A stretch of DNA of 64,000 bases, from assembly GCA_019722365.1 (NCBI GenBank), contig JADFUC010002313.1, positions 1,116,001 through 1,180,000 on the forward strand, written 5' to 3'. The notes under the pieces are model-generated. The model searched no databases. It worked only from the letters and a program-made list of their open reading frames with translations, and was not told the DNA's origin. The translations under genes and the position numbers were made by a program. Source of the DNA: Lithospermum erythrorhizon (Eukaryota > Streptophyta > Magnoliopsida > Boraginales > Boraginaceae). This document shows positions 11,310 to 23,225 of the stretch, piece after piece. Within the stretch, counting starts at the first letter, position 1, and each line of letters opens with the position of its first letter.

Positions 11310-14085
11310 TCACACATTGGCGGTGTCAGGTTCTTCGTGAGGGTAGAAGTATCTATTATAAAACCATGCAGTATCAGCAGCAACAGGCTTGGTATTATTA
11401 TTACGATGCCATGTATAAAATGCATGAGTCCTATTCTTGATTTCCAATATTGCATGCCCAAAACTTGCTTCACGGAAAATTGAATAGCTAGGCTGCGGCT
11501 CCGAGAAACTGTTAAAAACATGATCATTAATAATTAAGCATGTACAATTATTAATTAACGAATCAAAAAATAAATGATATGCATGTCTATATATGTAACA
11601 ACTAAGAGCTTAATAATTAAGGTAAATGTGATATCTTACTTATTAGCAACTCCTTCAATGTTGCCCCCATCACCAATGGTGAGATAGACAGGAGCAGAAG
11701 CATCTTTAATCGGCATACTAAGTCCATTTGTAATGTTGTATCGCACGTTTGATACTCGTCCCTATAGCACAATTGAGAAAAAATAAATCAAGTTTTGTAC
11801 ATTTGGTCATGCTCATCCTACAACTGAAAAAAAACATGATAATAATAATAATGATATAATGATGACAATAATAATACTTACAGATCTCTCATAAGAGTGA
11901 ACATGTCCAGCAAAAACCAAGTCAACTTTGTGCTCAACCAACCAAGGTTCAAAAGCAACCCTCATGCTTTCTCCTTCCATATAGTGGTAATTATTGCTAT
12001 TATACCATGGAGAATGGAGAAGAACAAACAACCATGGTGTCTCTGATCTGTTCACCTTTGGAAGTTCTTGTTTAAGCCATTCATATTGAGGAGTATACTT
12101 CCCTGCAAAATATTAATTCAAGTTCATATCACCGTACATATAATATGCTTCTATATAGTATATATGCATATCCTTTTGGAATGTGTTCACCATTTTTAGT
12201 TTATTACTCACCATATGCAGAATAAGAAGAGAGGACAATGATGTGAGCAGATGCACGTTTAATTGAGTACCAATGTGGTGATGAACTTTGGGAAGCCTTG
12301 TAGGGCACATGGTACCTATGCGTGTATGGCTTGAATGGGACATGTTCTCCCTAAAATATAACAAAAAATCAATGTTAATTATTATAGAAAATGATTCACA
12401 ATCACATACACGAAATCGTAGAGTAACATACAATCCAAAATTATCTTAAAATAAAGTATCTAGTGGTGAATTTATTACCCGAAGGCATAGGGGAGTAGTT
12501 ATCCCAAATTTTTTTGAAAAAGAGATATTTACTATTGGAAAGTTCAATTTTACTATATTTTATCAAAAAATATATGGTTTTGCCTCAAATTTTTTTTCCT
12601 AGTTTTAAAAAAAAAAAAATCATTCGTCATCCCTATATAAAAAAAAAAATTGATTTTGCCACTCTCTTTATGCGGAATATATATATACCATCCCTTATAT
12701 CTAAACAAGTAGAAGTTGAGCAAGCAAGGGGTGTCCTTACAATCTCAGGAGCATAGTCAATTTCATGATTTCCAGTAGTCCAAATCCATGGTTGATAAGC
12801 TACACTCTTCTCAACAAAACGACCCCATTGGTCCCACCTCTCGTTGTTATGGTAGGGATGATCATCTGCATATGATAGATCACCAAGAAACAACACAGCC
12901 TGTGCATTTTTGTTAGCCATATAATGCTCCAATGTATGATTTGAATCTTCAGTCTGTCCCAAATCTCCTGCAAAATCAACATCATATCGTTACTAGCTAA
13001 TTAACAATATAAGATAATACGGAGTAGGAAAAGTTAATAAAATAAGATTGAATTGAAAAATATATATAGATAGTAGAATTAACTGCACTACTTACCGATT
13101 ATGCCAAAGGTATATGGAACATCAGGACCAACTTCCGGAGGAGTTATGAAGTTAAATCTACGAGCAGTACCATTAATTCCAATTTCATAGAAGTACTTGG
13201 TGTTGTACTGAATTTTAAATAAATGAGCGTTATTAGTCAATTTATTTGAAATGTACATGATAAATGCGCTCAAGCGGGTGCGGGATCCCCGTTAAAACAA
13301 AGACAATAATCTTTTGTGATGAAAGGAAAAAAATGATAGTAGGAACTAGGAATATCTATATAAACCTGGAGGTTTTCGATTGTGGCGTGGTGGATAAAAC
13401 CAGAAGAATAATTAAAATACTTATAATGAGTAACCCTGGATTTGGCCATCTGTTTGTCATTGTCCTTGCTTTCTTCCCAATATGTGACTATATTTGGAAG
13501 GCGTTTGAGAGGCGTCACCCAAGATATAATCATGCCTCGTCCTTCCTTATCACCTTGAGTTATATGAACCTACAATAATAACCAAGAGTTGCAAATAATA
13601 TGAAATCCATGCACTTGTGTATCACATGCATGAAAAGTACTCGAAATATCCAATTAATTAAATAATAAAATTTTGACTAGTGGCAAAAAATAGGAGTGAC
13701 AATAGGCGATGACCCTTCAATTTAATAAAAAAAACAATTATAATTTATTTAAATAAAAAATAATAAGGATTCCCCTCCCTATTCAATAATTATAAATCTG
13801 TTAATTTTTTTCTTTGCCCTTCTTAATACTCATTCAATATCCGCAATTTAACATGATAATAGGATTAGTAGAGTGTTGCATGTCGTTTAAAGTGGTTTAT
13901 GTAGTGCTATACAAACATATATATACCTGTTCTGGAGCATTATACCCAGAAGGAGGAGGAAAACTTCCCTTTGACATGTCAGCAGAGGGCCATTGCTGCC
14001 TAACATAATCACTCGTTTTACCTCCATAACAAAAGTTGACAATGGAGAATAAGAAAATCAAAGTTATTATGCTCTTCATTATCAT
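11310..14085 (-). CDS. PAP: Purple acid phosphatase, secreted
   Basis: This is a plant high-molecular-weight purple acid phosphatase, a binuclear metal enzyme hydrolysing phosphate monoesters outside the cell or in the vacuole. Eight exons: 14085-13927, 13569-13366, 13207-13096, 12967-12741, 12350-12212, 12102-11882, 11761-11640 and 11508-11310. Together they make 1383 bp, 460 residues, with consistent phases. The signal peptide covers about residues 1-22. An N-terminal fibronectin-like domain with an ISWVTP motif precedes the metallophosphatase domain. All seven metal ligands are visible: Asp160 (GDLG), Asp188 and Tyr191 (GDLSYAD), Asn225 (GNHE), His310 (VLLHS), His347 and His349 (GHVHSYER). 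The C-terminus carries [20 protein letters not shown]. Length and motifs suggest an active enzyme. ATG 14085 is the first, with a second in-frame ATG two codons on. Which PAP number it matches is unclear. Confidence 0.95.
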
Positions 14086-14148
14086 CGTAAGTAATTTGTT
14101 TTCTCAACTGAAAATACCGTGGAGGGTAGAAGTCGATGAATAATTCAG

Positions 14149-14156
14149 TATTTATA
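14149..14156 (-). promoter_or_regulatory. TATA box of the purple acid phosphatase
   Basis: TATAAATA on the minus strand lies about 64 bp upstream of the start codon, implying a leader of only a few dozen bases. Confidence 0.6.
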
Positions 14157-15142
14157 ATAGAGAAATTAGAGGGAATATATAAAGAATATTTTGTTTTGAA
14201 GCTCTATATCAGATAGAAATTAGAATATGCTATCGATTGACAAAATTATAGTCCTGTTAGGACAGTTAATTCTATTTGAATGTGAACTCTTTTCGAATTC
14301 TAGTGACTATCCAATTATATGCTCCTATTAGATAATGAGACCTCTCCCCATTAGACTACAATTTGTTCTTTTAGGGATGGTTAATAATTTCTAGTTACCA
14401 AATAATAGAGGTATTGATTGAAAAAGAAGTTGGAAAAAATGTACTTTATGGTGGTGTTTGCAGCAAGGCCTATCTTTTATTATTAGTATATGTACGAATT
14501 AATTGTCAATTTGATATAATAAAGTTCAAATACAAAGTTTTAAGGAGAAATTCGAAAATAAAGAAATTAGATAAGAATATTGAAAAGATTGCAAAAATTT
14601 GAAGGCCGGTAAAAAAAATTATTATTTTTTATAAATTTTTTAATTAATTCAAATTTATTTTACAAACTAGTTTTCCCTCATCTTTTTAACCTTAGAGCTA
14701 CTAGATAGTAAAATAAATATTGTGAATTTTTTTTTAAATGTTTTTGTTATAAATTAGCTTATAAAGAAAAGATACGCAACAAACAAATAGAATATATCCA
14801 ACAAAGTTAATGGGGACCTATGGTTTAAAGTCACATTGAAACAGTAAGATAAAAGGAAGTGAAATGACTATTTTGTCCCCCCAAATTTGTTAATATAGTG
14901 TTTGAGGAAATTTTAAAATAGTCATTTCATAACAATTTAACAATATTTGGGTGTGGATTTAGTCTGACTCGATCTAGAACCGGCTACTGAGCCATTAGCT
15001 AAATTTTATAAAAAAAAATGTTACGAAACCAAATATGTAGAGCAAAAAGGTACTTGACTTCCACCCAAATCCCAACTGAAATTCAAATTTCAACTGTCAA
15101 ATACTCAAACTCCCAACACTTATTTTCCCTCCGACAAATCAA
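14157..15142. other. Divergent promoter region of PAP and DIM1-like genes
   Basis: This is AT-rich sequence between two divergently transcribed genes. An upstream ATG at 15018 opens a 103-codon frame (to 15329) that overlaps the DIM1 start out of frame; it is discussed with that gene. No phosphate-response or other element is assigned. Confidence 0.45.
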
Positions 15143-15207
15143 ATGCTTTGTCCCAAAAAACATGTCACATTCAAACTCCCAACACTCTTATTCTCCCTCC
15201 GACAACT
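15107..15207 (+). repeat. Imperfect tandem duplication at the DIM1 5' end
   Basis: The stretch at 15107-15139 (AAACTCCCAACACTTATTTT and onward) is repeated at 15173-15207. The copies are offset by 66 bp at their start and 68 bp at their end, because the second copy has two extra bases. Both encode a FSLRQ-like peptide, but in different reading frames. Confidence 0.7.
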
Positions 15208-17811
15208 CCGTACAAAACCAACTCGCCTCTTTAAATGTCGAGAATCCGATGAAGAAGACAAAGACCACTCTCCTAAACCACCGGAAAATCATATTCATCT
15301 TCTCAAAAGCAGAGGCCAACATCTTTTAACAAACCCGCGTGTTTTGGATACCATTGTTCGAAAATCAAACATTCAACCAACTGATACGGTTCTTGAAATC
15401 GGACCCGGGACCGGGAATCTCACTGTGCGGCTTCTTCAAGCTGCTAAGAGAGTTGTCGCGGTTGAAATTGATAAACGTATGGTGGATGTGCTTTGGAAGA
15501 GGGTTGCTGAACAAGGGCTTGGTGATCGTTTGACTGTAAGAAATGTGTATGAAAAGTGTTTGATTAAATGCCTCAGTGATGAGATTTATATTTTAGGGAA
15601 AATTGCAAGAATACCACCTTCTCGATATAAATTGAGTTTTTAACAACTTTTAATTAAAAGTTGCACTCCATGATTACGATATTTTTTGATAAAAAGTACC
15701 CCGTCGATATAATTTGTTTCTTCTTACTTATCTAACAAATATCTACATAATATCTAACTTATATGCACCAAGTATCTATATAATATAGGCTTTTTGGCAG
15801 ATACCTGAATTATGATTTAATTTTTTATATGGTCCTCAACTATTTTAATTTTTATTCCCTTATTATAATCTGTGAGTCAGACATGATTTAATTTTCTAAG
15901 ACTGACTTACACCTAATTTTCACTACACATATACAATATATAAATTTAAACGATTATATTACTCCTAAAATACACATTCAAATAACTACACACAAGAAAA
16001 AGAACTATTTTGTCCTTTACCACTCAAAATATAAAAAATCAAAATACTCAACTCTCTTCTTCCCACACCCCCACCCTTACCCCTCTACACAACCCCTACT
16101 GCCATGTCTGCCTCCACCCCACCTCACATCCCCCACCCTCCTCCCTCCTTCCACAGCCTCTACCTCACTGGCCTCTTTACCCTGATAAAGGTTTGTGACC
16201 AAATTTAACAAACCAAATCGACATCGACAAGCAAATAACTCAAATTTACCAAAATAATCAAGATATTCTTAGCAATGATATTAAGATTTCTAAATTTGAA
16301 ACAATCAATTACGGCTGTAATTGTCGATAATCAATCGCCATCACTACAAATTTCATCCTCCATATTCATGTGATGAAACCCCAAAAGTACTGGTATGAAT
16401 CGCTTTATATGTTTATCACAACAGTGCAATTCCGAGGCCGATCCCTTGAAAATTTTACAATTAGTTTTGGATTCGATCGACAAAAAGCCAGCTTCACACT
16501 TTTCTCCAATTTCATGCCCTATGCAACAAAAAAACCAAGATCATTCCATTGTTAGACAATGTACAATTACTATTTGAATAAATGTGTTAATTGAAATAGA
16601 AGTTGATTTTATACATATAAATGGGTAACGAAGAAAGCGGGTGGCCGCTGTGCTGGGCCGTGAGTCGGGGTGATTGCATTAAGTAGTTTAGTTGAAAGGA
16701 GATTGATATTTGTTCTATATTTTAGTGTTGTGACAAAATACTATTTTATCACATATTATCAATGCCAGATTTAGTGTATTGATATCATTTCACTATATCA
16801 GAAATAAAAATTGGGGAGTAGTCATGGGTGTCAGAAAATTGAATCATAAGATCGGTCGCCTGATTATAAGATGCAAGTCTTGCAAAATTAAAATAGCTCG
16901 CGACCACATGTAAAATTAAACCATGTCAGGGTCTCATAATACATCCCACCTACTTGAATTGGACGTGTATTATGTGATGCTACTTTTATTAAAAGGTGGT
17001 ATAAATATTGTTTTTCAAATCTATATTTTTTTTTAATGTGTACTTTTCTGTAGTTGTTTGTTATAATAATATAGACTTGGTTTTGCAGGTTATCTGCAAT
17101 GACGCACTGAAGACTGAATTCCCACAGTTTGATCTTGTTGTAGCTAATATTCCATATGGGATATCATCTCCTTTGGTGGCTAAATTGGTATTTGGTGAGA
17201 ATCAATTTAGAACGGCCACACTTTTGCTTCAAAAGGAGTTTGCTAGGAGGCTAATGGCAAATCCTGGTGACTCGGAGTTTAACAGATTGGCTGTGAATGT
17301 AAAGTTGGCAGCTGATGTGGAATTCATTATGGATGTGAGTAAGAGGGACTTTTTGCCTTGTCCAAAAGTTGATTCGTCAGTGGTTAGAATCCGTCCCAAA
17401 GATGAGATTCCAGATGTTAATCTTGAGGAATGGTGGGCATTTACAAGGACCTGTTTTAGTAAGAAGAATAAGACTTTAGGGGCAACATTTAAGCAGAAAA
17501 AGAAATTGATGGAGTTGATGAAATTATCAGGAATGAAAGAAGATTATGAAGATAACAATGTCAATTGCCTTGGAAATGATGGCATTAGTGATGTAGATGA
17601 AGAAGAGGTAGGGACAGGGATTACTTCGTTTAGGGAAAAATTGATTGATATACTGAGAACCAGCAGTTTTGAGGATAAGAGGCCTTCAAAACTCTCGCAC
17701 GAAGAGTTGTTGCATCTTCTTTCTCTTGTAAATCAAGCTGGTATATATTTTCATGACAAGACGATGTTGAAGAATGCAAGCAGTTATGTATATTCTGCTG
17801 CATTTGATTAG
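15143..17811 (+). CDS. DIM1B: rRNA adenine dimethyltransferase, DIM1/KsgA family, probably mitochondrial
   Basis: This enzyme N6-dimethylates the two adjacent adenosines in the 3' hairpin of small-subunit rRNA. Exons 15143-15535 and 17089-17811 join in phase 0 to give 371 residues; the 1.55 kb intron is unusually long for this window. Residues 84-93 hold SAM motif I (LEIGPGTGNL), followed by the acidic VEID motif, and NIPYG (151-155) is the catalytic motif IV. An acidic insertion (EDYEDNN, DVDEEEVGTG) precedes the C-terminal helical region. The N-terminus is basic and Ser/Leu-rich, fitting organelle import, and the protein resembles Arabidopsis At5g66360 (DIM1B). The start is uncertain. ATG 15143 is the only one in frame, but an upstream ATG at 15018 begins a mitochondrial-presequence-like peptide in another frame and may be the ancestral start, displaced by the local duplication. 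Confidence 0.9.
15536..17088 (+). other. Intron of the DIM1-like gene
   Basis: It begins GTAAG and ends TTTTGCAG. It contains a C-rich stretch (16050-16160) but no recognisable gene or element. Confidence 0.7.
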
Positions 17812-18540
17812 GTTTGGCTCCAATTCTTTGTCGTAACAAGTCTTATTTGGATCCCTTATTATCTGCAGCAGATCTGCTTTCACTAATGTGAAAGAAATAT
17901 ATCATTGTTTCTTGTAGAATGTGATATGTAAAACAACATGATCTTCTCATTTGTCAGAGCATATGTATCAGCATCTCCATTTCGATCTGGATTCTGGAAT
18001 ATGTGATTGAAAGGAGGATTATTTTTCTATGCTTTCACTAGTTATTCCTTACCCAAATACACATGAAAGCCAACTAGGAATTACCCATGCTCAAATAAAC
18101 CATAATATTTCCATGTTGTACTTAAGTAGTTCGATTATTGGAGGACATCCAAATAGTTTTCTAGGCCTCTTTACTTTGCCTGTGTATGTAGCTTCATTTT
18201 CTAACTGCTTCTGTATTTGCTTCTTTTTGTTGAAAATGTCCAATATCAATTGTTTACATCTTTTATAGCAATTTACTAGTGGTATTGATTATGCAATAAT
18301 AAATTACATTATTATTAACATATTATAATTCAGAAATATATTTATCGCGCTTACTAGAAAACAAAAAAGTTCAATCAAACGACAAACGACATCATTCAAT
18401 CTCGTAATCCAACCCCTTAGGACAATCTTTTAATATCAATCATATATATGGTATCATCTTCTGGCTAATCACTACATTAACCCAAGAGATCACGAGATGC
18501 AATTTATATTTAGGCATCGAATTCGAGCCACATTTTCTAC
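17812..18540. other. Intergenic, DIM1 3' flank and next promoter
   Basis: This holds the 3' UTR of the DIM1-like gene and the upstream region of the small basic protein gene. No gene or repeat is recognised. Confidence 0.5.
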
Positions 18541-18548
18541 TATAAAAA
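18541..18548 (+). promoter_or_regulatory. TATA box candidate
   Basis: TATAAAAA lies 96 bp upstream of ATG 18637 of the small basic protein gene. Confidence 0.5.
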
Positions 18549-18636
18549 ATAACCAGCTGATTTCAATACAAAACCCTTGCCTCCGTCAGCAACCTCTCAT
18601 ATTTCCTCACTTCCTCAAACAAAAAGAAGAACCAAA

Positions 18637-20754
18637 ATGTTATTCGGAGCCATAAGATCCATAACCCGACCCGTTACCAGAGCACTCTCAACCCGACCCT
18701 CTTTCATTTCCAACTCCCCTCCTCCTCCGCCGCCTTGTCTCCGTCGCCACCTCCTCTGGATTCCGACGCTTGCCTTCCATATTGTTCGACTGACACTCGG
18801 TTCCCCAAACGCCGCCCAAGTGACAAACCTCGCCGTAAACGAGCCAGCTTAAAACCCCCAGGTTTGAAAAAGTATATTATCCTTGAAAGATCTGTAACAT
18901 TTGCTTTTTAATTGACACTCGTAACTTTGATTTGAATCAAAATTATCAGGTGAATAATAAATTCCACTGATAACACTATAATATATTTTTCATCCAATAC
19001 TATTATAGAACATATATTAAAATTATTTGAGGTCAAACGTTAGAAGGTCAACCATGAAAAATCGAAACTTGACAATATTTGAAGGATGGAGGGAGTTTAT
19101 CAAATGATAATATTACTATTAACATTCTCCCTCCATCTCTAAAAGATGGTCCAATGTTGAATTTTGATGCGTTAGCCTTTTCAATTTGATTATGTTGTAT
19201 AATATTCGGAACAAAATATATCAAAATTTAGAATTTTCTACCTACATGACCAATTGACCATTAACATGATAGTTTTAGTAATCCAAATCAAAGTGTGTAT
19301 CAATTAACATTAGAAAGTTCGTTAATTTTGACCATTGAGAAAACAAATTGGATGATCTTTTAGGGATGGGGTAGTATAATTTTGATTCAAACTAGAATAA
19401 TGTGTGTCAATTAAGGTCGGAAAGTTTGTTAATTTTGATAATTGAAAGCAAAGTTGATTTTTTTTAAATGGTGGTGGTAAAAGTTTTGCAATTTTAAATG
19501 CTCATATTGCTTAATTAGTGGACTAGGGAATCATGAAAGTTTAAAAACTTTGGCCTATAATGGAAGTTTTATTGTTAATATTCATCTATTGAGGTTGCTT
19601 TGTTTGGTTATTTGAATTAGGACCATATGCGTGGGTGAAATACGTCCCTGGTCAACCTATTCCGGCCAACGCTCCAAATGAAGGAAGTGTAAAGAGAAGG
19701 AACGAAAAGAAAAGAATCAAACAACAGAAATCGTTTATAATGGTACGAGATAATGAAATGATTAATAATGGCAAATTTCTTTTGGGGTTTTGGACTTGTT
19801 GATGCTTAGCTTAATTCATTTGGATGTTCAATGAGTTTTCTTGCATTTTTTGGCTTGTTGATCATGTCATGTGACCCAAATTTGTGGACTATCTGATTGA
19901 GCTTGAATCAAGTTGGGATTTGTTCTGATGAGACTGAGGTTTTAATTTATTTTTACACTCACCTGATGCTAGTGAAGATATTTTATATTGACCAAAGCTA
20001 ATAAGCAATGACCAAATGGTGTTTGAATAGGCCAGCAATCCCATATAGTATTTTGTCGTAGGTATATAGTCTCGGAGAAATCCATGCTGTGCTTTTATAA
20101 ACTTGAGGTATTGCTAATAGGTTTATAGAATAGTCACATGTGTAGTTGATCTTGGTTGTGGTATGTATGCTGTTCATATCCAGAAACTTTATGTATGGTT
20201 CATATCCAGAAACTTAATGTATGGTCCTTCATCTACATGGGTGTCACAGTCGATCTCTTTTCTGGTTTGTATCACATAATGTAGTTGGTTCATAATTAGT
20301 TTCTTTTGGAATTTTCTTGAGGATCAGATTCTTCAAAAGACGTTGCTATATTGGAATATTGGAAAGTAGCATTGGCTGTGCATTTCACCCGTCTTGTCTG
20401 CTTCAGATCTTGTGATATTGGTCCTTTCATTTGCATTCTGTGCCTGTAATGCTTATTGAATCATCTTCTATCCTATGGTGTGCAATACTGCAACTAACAT
20501 CGTGATTTGTCTAATGTATACTCGATTCATACTAATAGAGAAGTGTAACTGCTGAATTCTTATTATTCTTTTCTGTACTCCATCCTCAGTCTGAGAAAAA
20601 GAAACGCAAAGCTCAGGTACAGGAAGCCAAAAAGAAGAAACTGGCAAAAAGGGTTGAGCGAAAGATGGCTGCTGTTGCGAGGGAGAGGGCTTGGGCTGAA
20701 AGATTACAAGAGTTACAGCGACTCGAGGAAGAGAAGAAGGCTTCAATGGCTTAA
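18637..20754 (+). CDS. Small basic protein with organelle presequence, function not recognised; frame problem in exon 1
   Basis: Three exons are proposed: 18637-18861, 19621-19742 and 20590-20754. Exons 2 and 3 are convincing. They share compatible phases and encode a conserved-looking GPYAWVKYVPGQPIPAN segment followed by a very Lys/Arg/Ala/Glu-rich helical tail (KKRKAQVQEAKKKKL) ending KASMA. Exon 1 begins MLFGAIRSITRPVTRALSTR, a typical mitochondrial presequence. The frame that joins exon 2 is a different one, and it reads LDSDACLPYCSTDTRFPKRR and then KRASLKPPG. ATG and splice site therefore disagree by one base, with the break somewhere in the Pro-codon-rich stretch near 18700-18770. Either a base is missing (assembly or mutation) or the true start or splice differs. 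The intact protein would be about 170 residues. A mitoribosomal role is only a guess from its size and charge. Confidence 0.6.
18900..19097. mobile_element. Truncated Stowaway-like MITE (right half)
   Basis: The segment ends in GAAGGATGGAGGGAGT, the usual outer terminus of Stowaway-type elements reading outward, but no matching left end is seen. It lies in intron 1 of the small basic protein gene, beside a complete MITE. Confidence 0.4.
19127..19375. mobile_element. Stowaway-like MITE in intron
   Basis: The left end CTCCCTCCATCTCTAAAAGA and the right end TCTTTTAGGGATGGGGTAG are imperfect inverted repeats about 250 bp apart, with TA-rich flanks. It has no coding capacity. Confidence 0.65.
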
Positions 20755-21441
20755 GTAGAAGCTTCTTTGAAATAATTCAACCTCTCTACAGAAAACTTTA
20801 GGAGCTAGTTGTGAGGTTTCTTTACATGATCAACAAGTCTCTTCCAGACCCCTTTGACATTATGTTTTGTTAATTTAAGATTGATTAAAATAGGGGACAC
20901 TTCAAAATATCAATCTATGATTGTTTATCCTTCAAAGTCAATGGTTCTAAATTCTGAATATCATGAAGTTTCTATTGAATCAGCATCAAACTTTTCTGTT
21001 CACATCATGAATAACATAGACTAGTGTGCTCCAACATCTAACTCACAATAATAATAACAAATGATGCTACCCAGTAAGGATACCTTGCTGAAGACTTTAA
21101 GCTCCAATTGGTGAGCTATTTTACATGAGATGAGAAGTTATACTACCTCCAACTCAATTAAATTGGGAAGGTTAAGGAATCACTTTAAAGGTTAAGAATC
21201 ACTTTATAAAAAGGTGAGCTATTTTATATTGAGAAGTGTAGATATTGTATTTTGGTGAAGCACTTTATTCAATAACAGTATACATCAAATTCAGAAAACT
21301 AAACCAGACTTATCACAACTCACAAGGAAAAACAAAATAACATTCAAATGAAAAGATTCACACCACTGAAAGGAGCAGACATGGCTTATAAAAGTAGCCA
21401 TGATTTATGACCTAAATTAAGACACCATTGCAACTTATAAA
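20755..21441. other. Convergent intergenic region
   Basis: This holds the 3' UTRs of the small basic protein gene (+) and the dehydrin-like gene (-). A short direct repeat (AAGGTTAAGGAATCACTTTA / AAGGTTAAGAATCACTTTA) sits near 21168-21210. Nothing else is recognised. Confidence 0.5.
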
Positions 21442-23015
21442 TTAAACCTCATGTATAACTAGAACCTTGTCCATCATGCCTTTCTTCTCTTCATGTCCAT
21501 AAGTCTGACCAGCACCAGTTGTAGTAGTCACTCCTGGCTGGTTATCATGTCCCTTGTGCCCTCCAGCCAATTTTTGCTTTATTTTCTCCTTCAAACTCTT
21601 CTTCCTTCTCCCACCTTGTCCATCATCCTCTCACTGCCTATTCAAATAGACCAAATTCATTAGCAAAAATCAAGAATTTGAAGATGCATTACATCCATTT
21701 CAATATTAATCAAATCAAATTAGTACGGACCACGGAGTTGTACTAAAATGTAGGGAGATAATTGCACATAAATTCCTCGAAGTTGTTATAAAAGTCGTAA
21801 GACTTAAAATCACTATGTATAGATGCGATGATAATCCTGAATTTACAAAGTTGTTGCAATAATGGTAACTCCAGTAAGTCTTGACTTTTGTCAAATTTCA
21901 TGAACAATATTTGTATGTAACGCAAAATGAAGGGAGCAATAGGCAAAGATGCCCCTTCAATCTCCATTTCCATATTTTATACAACAATCTTACAGAACTA
22001 GAGCTAGAGCTACCAGAGCGGCGAAGCTCCCCCTGATGGTGCCCAAGGCCGAGGCCAGCCCCGGTACCTATTCCAGTACCAGCAGCATGGTGCTCCTTGT
22101 GGTGGCCTCCAAGCCTAATATCAGCCGCCCCTGTCCTAATTGCAGAGTCAACTGTTCCATGTTCCAGCTCCAGTGGTTCCATAATCTCCACCAGGCCAAG
22201 ATCAGCTCCAGTTATAACTCCAGTACCATAATGCTCCCCTGGATGATGACCTCCTGAGACCAATCCCAGTGCCTCCTATTACAATATTTTATATCTTAGA
22301 ATGATTTGTATAATAAAATGAGCTAATGAACTAATTGTCCATTTGATTGCAATAGTTACAATGTCGTAAATTAATCTAAAAAAATGTCCTAAATTAATCT
22401 ACAAAAAATGTTACAGAGTTGGTATGGTCCCCGACTAGAGGAAACATTATATTCGAACATGGAAATAACATTATGGTTGCTTTTGACATAAATATTAATT
22501 ATATTGATATAAATTAATTAGTTTCCCTCCACAATTAAAACTCTATAATCAAATAGTTATTTTGTGATCATGACAATCTTAATTAGAACATAATAATGTT
22601 AATCATTATGTTTATTAAGATATTATTCAATCTTATTCCTAGCCTTCTTTCTAGGCTAGTATGTATTATCTAAAAATGTATATAGCATTGTACAAATATA
22701 TATTTTATATCTTCGAATATTTTAATACCTCCAGTGGTTCCTCCATGGTGACCCCCAGTAGCTCCAGTGGTGGTTCCGTACTGAGTACCAGTGTACCACC
22801 AAGGCAAACTTCCATGAGAGCCTAAATAGCGGCTGTTCCATGTCCTCCACCAACATCAGTGGTTCCATATTGAGTGCCTCTATAAGACTATAACCACCAC
22901 CAACATGGACACCTCCGGCAGCTCCGGTGGTGGCTCCATACTCTGCTGCCCTGTTGTTCCATTTTTTCAAGAACAGATAGCAGGCCTGCTCTTTTGAGGG
23001 CGTTAGTTTCCGCAT
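21442..23015 (-). pseudogene. Decayed dehydrin (LEA group 2) gene
   Basis: Dehydrins are hydrophilic proteins that protect membranes and proteins during drying or cold. Recognisable pieces on the minus strand are Gly/Thr/His-rich repeats like QYGTTTGATGG and EYGATTGAAGG (about 22990-22728), a second Gly/His-rich block (about 22282-21994) ending in the serine tract LRRSGSSSSSS, and a final exon (about 21625-21442) with [18 protein letters not shown] (K-segment) and EEKKGMMDK (start of a second K-segment). The GT donor directly after the serine tract is where SK-type dehydrins normally have their intron. Coding frame changes at least three times in the first two blocks, one frame carries a TAG, no MADQYGN-like start is found, and the last K-segment is replaced by a short unrelated tail. 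A working gene would need several repairs, so decay is likely. Confidence 0.75.
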
Positions 23016-23217
23016 TGCACAAATTCAAAGGAATTCTTAATATTTTATATATTATGTAAATTATAAGTAAATTTAATATAATTCGATAAATAATAGGTAC
23101 AAAAGTCACTATGTGTGAGTTAGAATCTTTGTAATAAGAAGAATAAAATCTTTTTATAGCAGATTTCTATGAATATATGATTGATATTGTTGATGAAATG
23201 ATTGATATTTTCGAGCT

Positions 23218-23225
23218 TATTTATA
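23218..23225 (-). promoter_or_regulatory. TATA box of the dehydrin-like gene
   Basis: TATAAATA on the minus strand lies about 200 bp upstream of the first dehydrin-like coding sequence. It suggests that the promoter core survives although the reading frame does not. Confidence 0.45.

Noticed and set aside
20468..20746. 92-codon minus-strand frame
   Set aside because: It is the antisense shadow of exon 3 of the small basic protein, whose Lys/Arg/Glu codons produce an open complementary frame.
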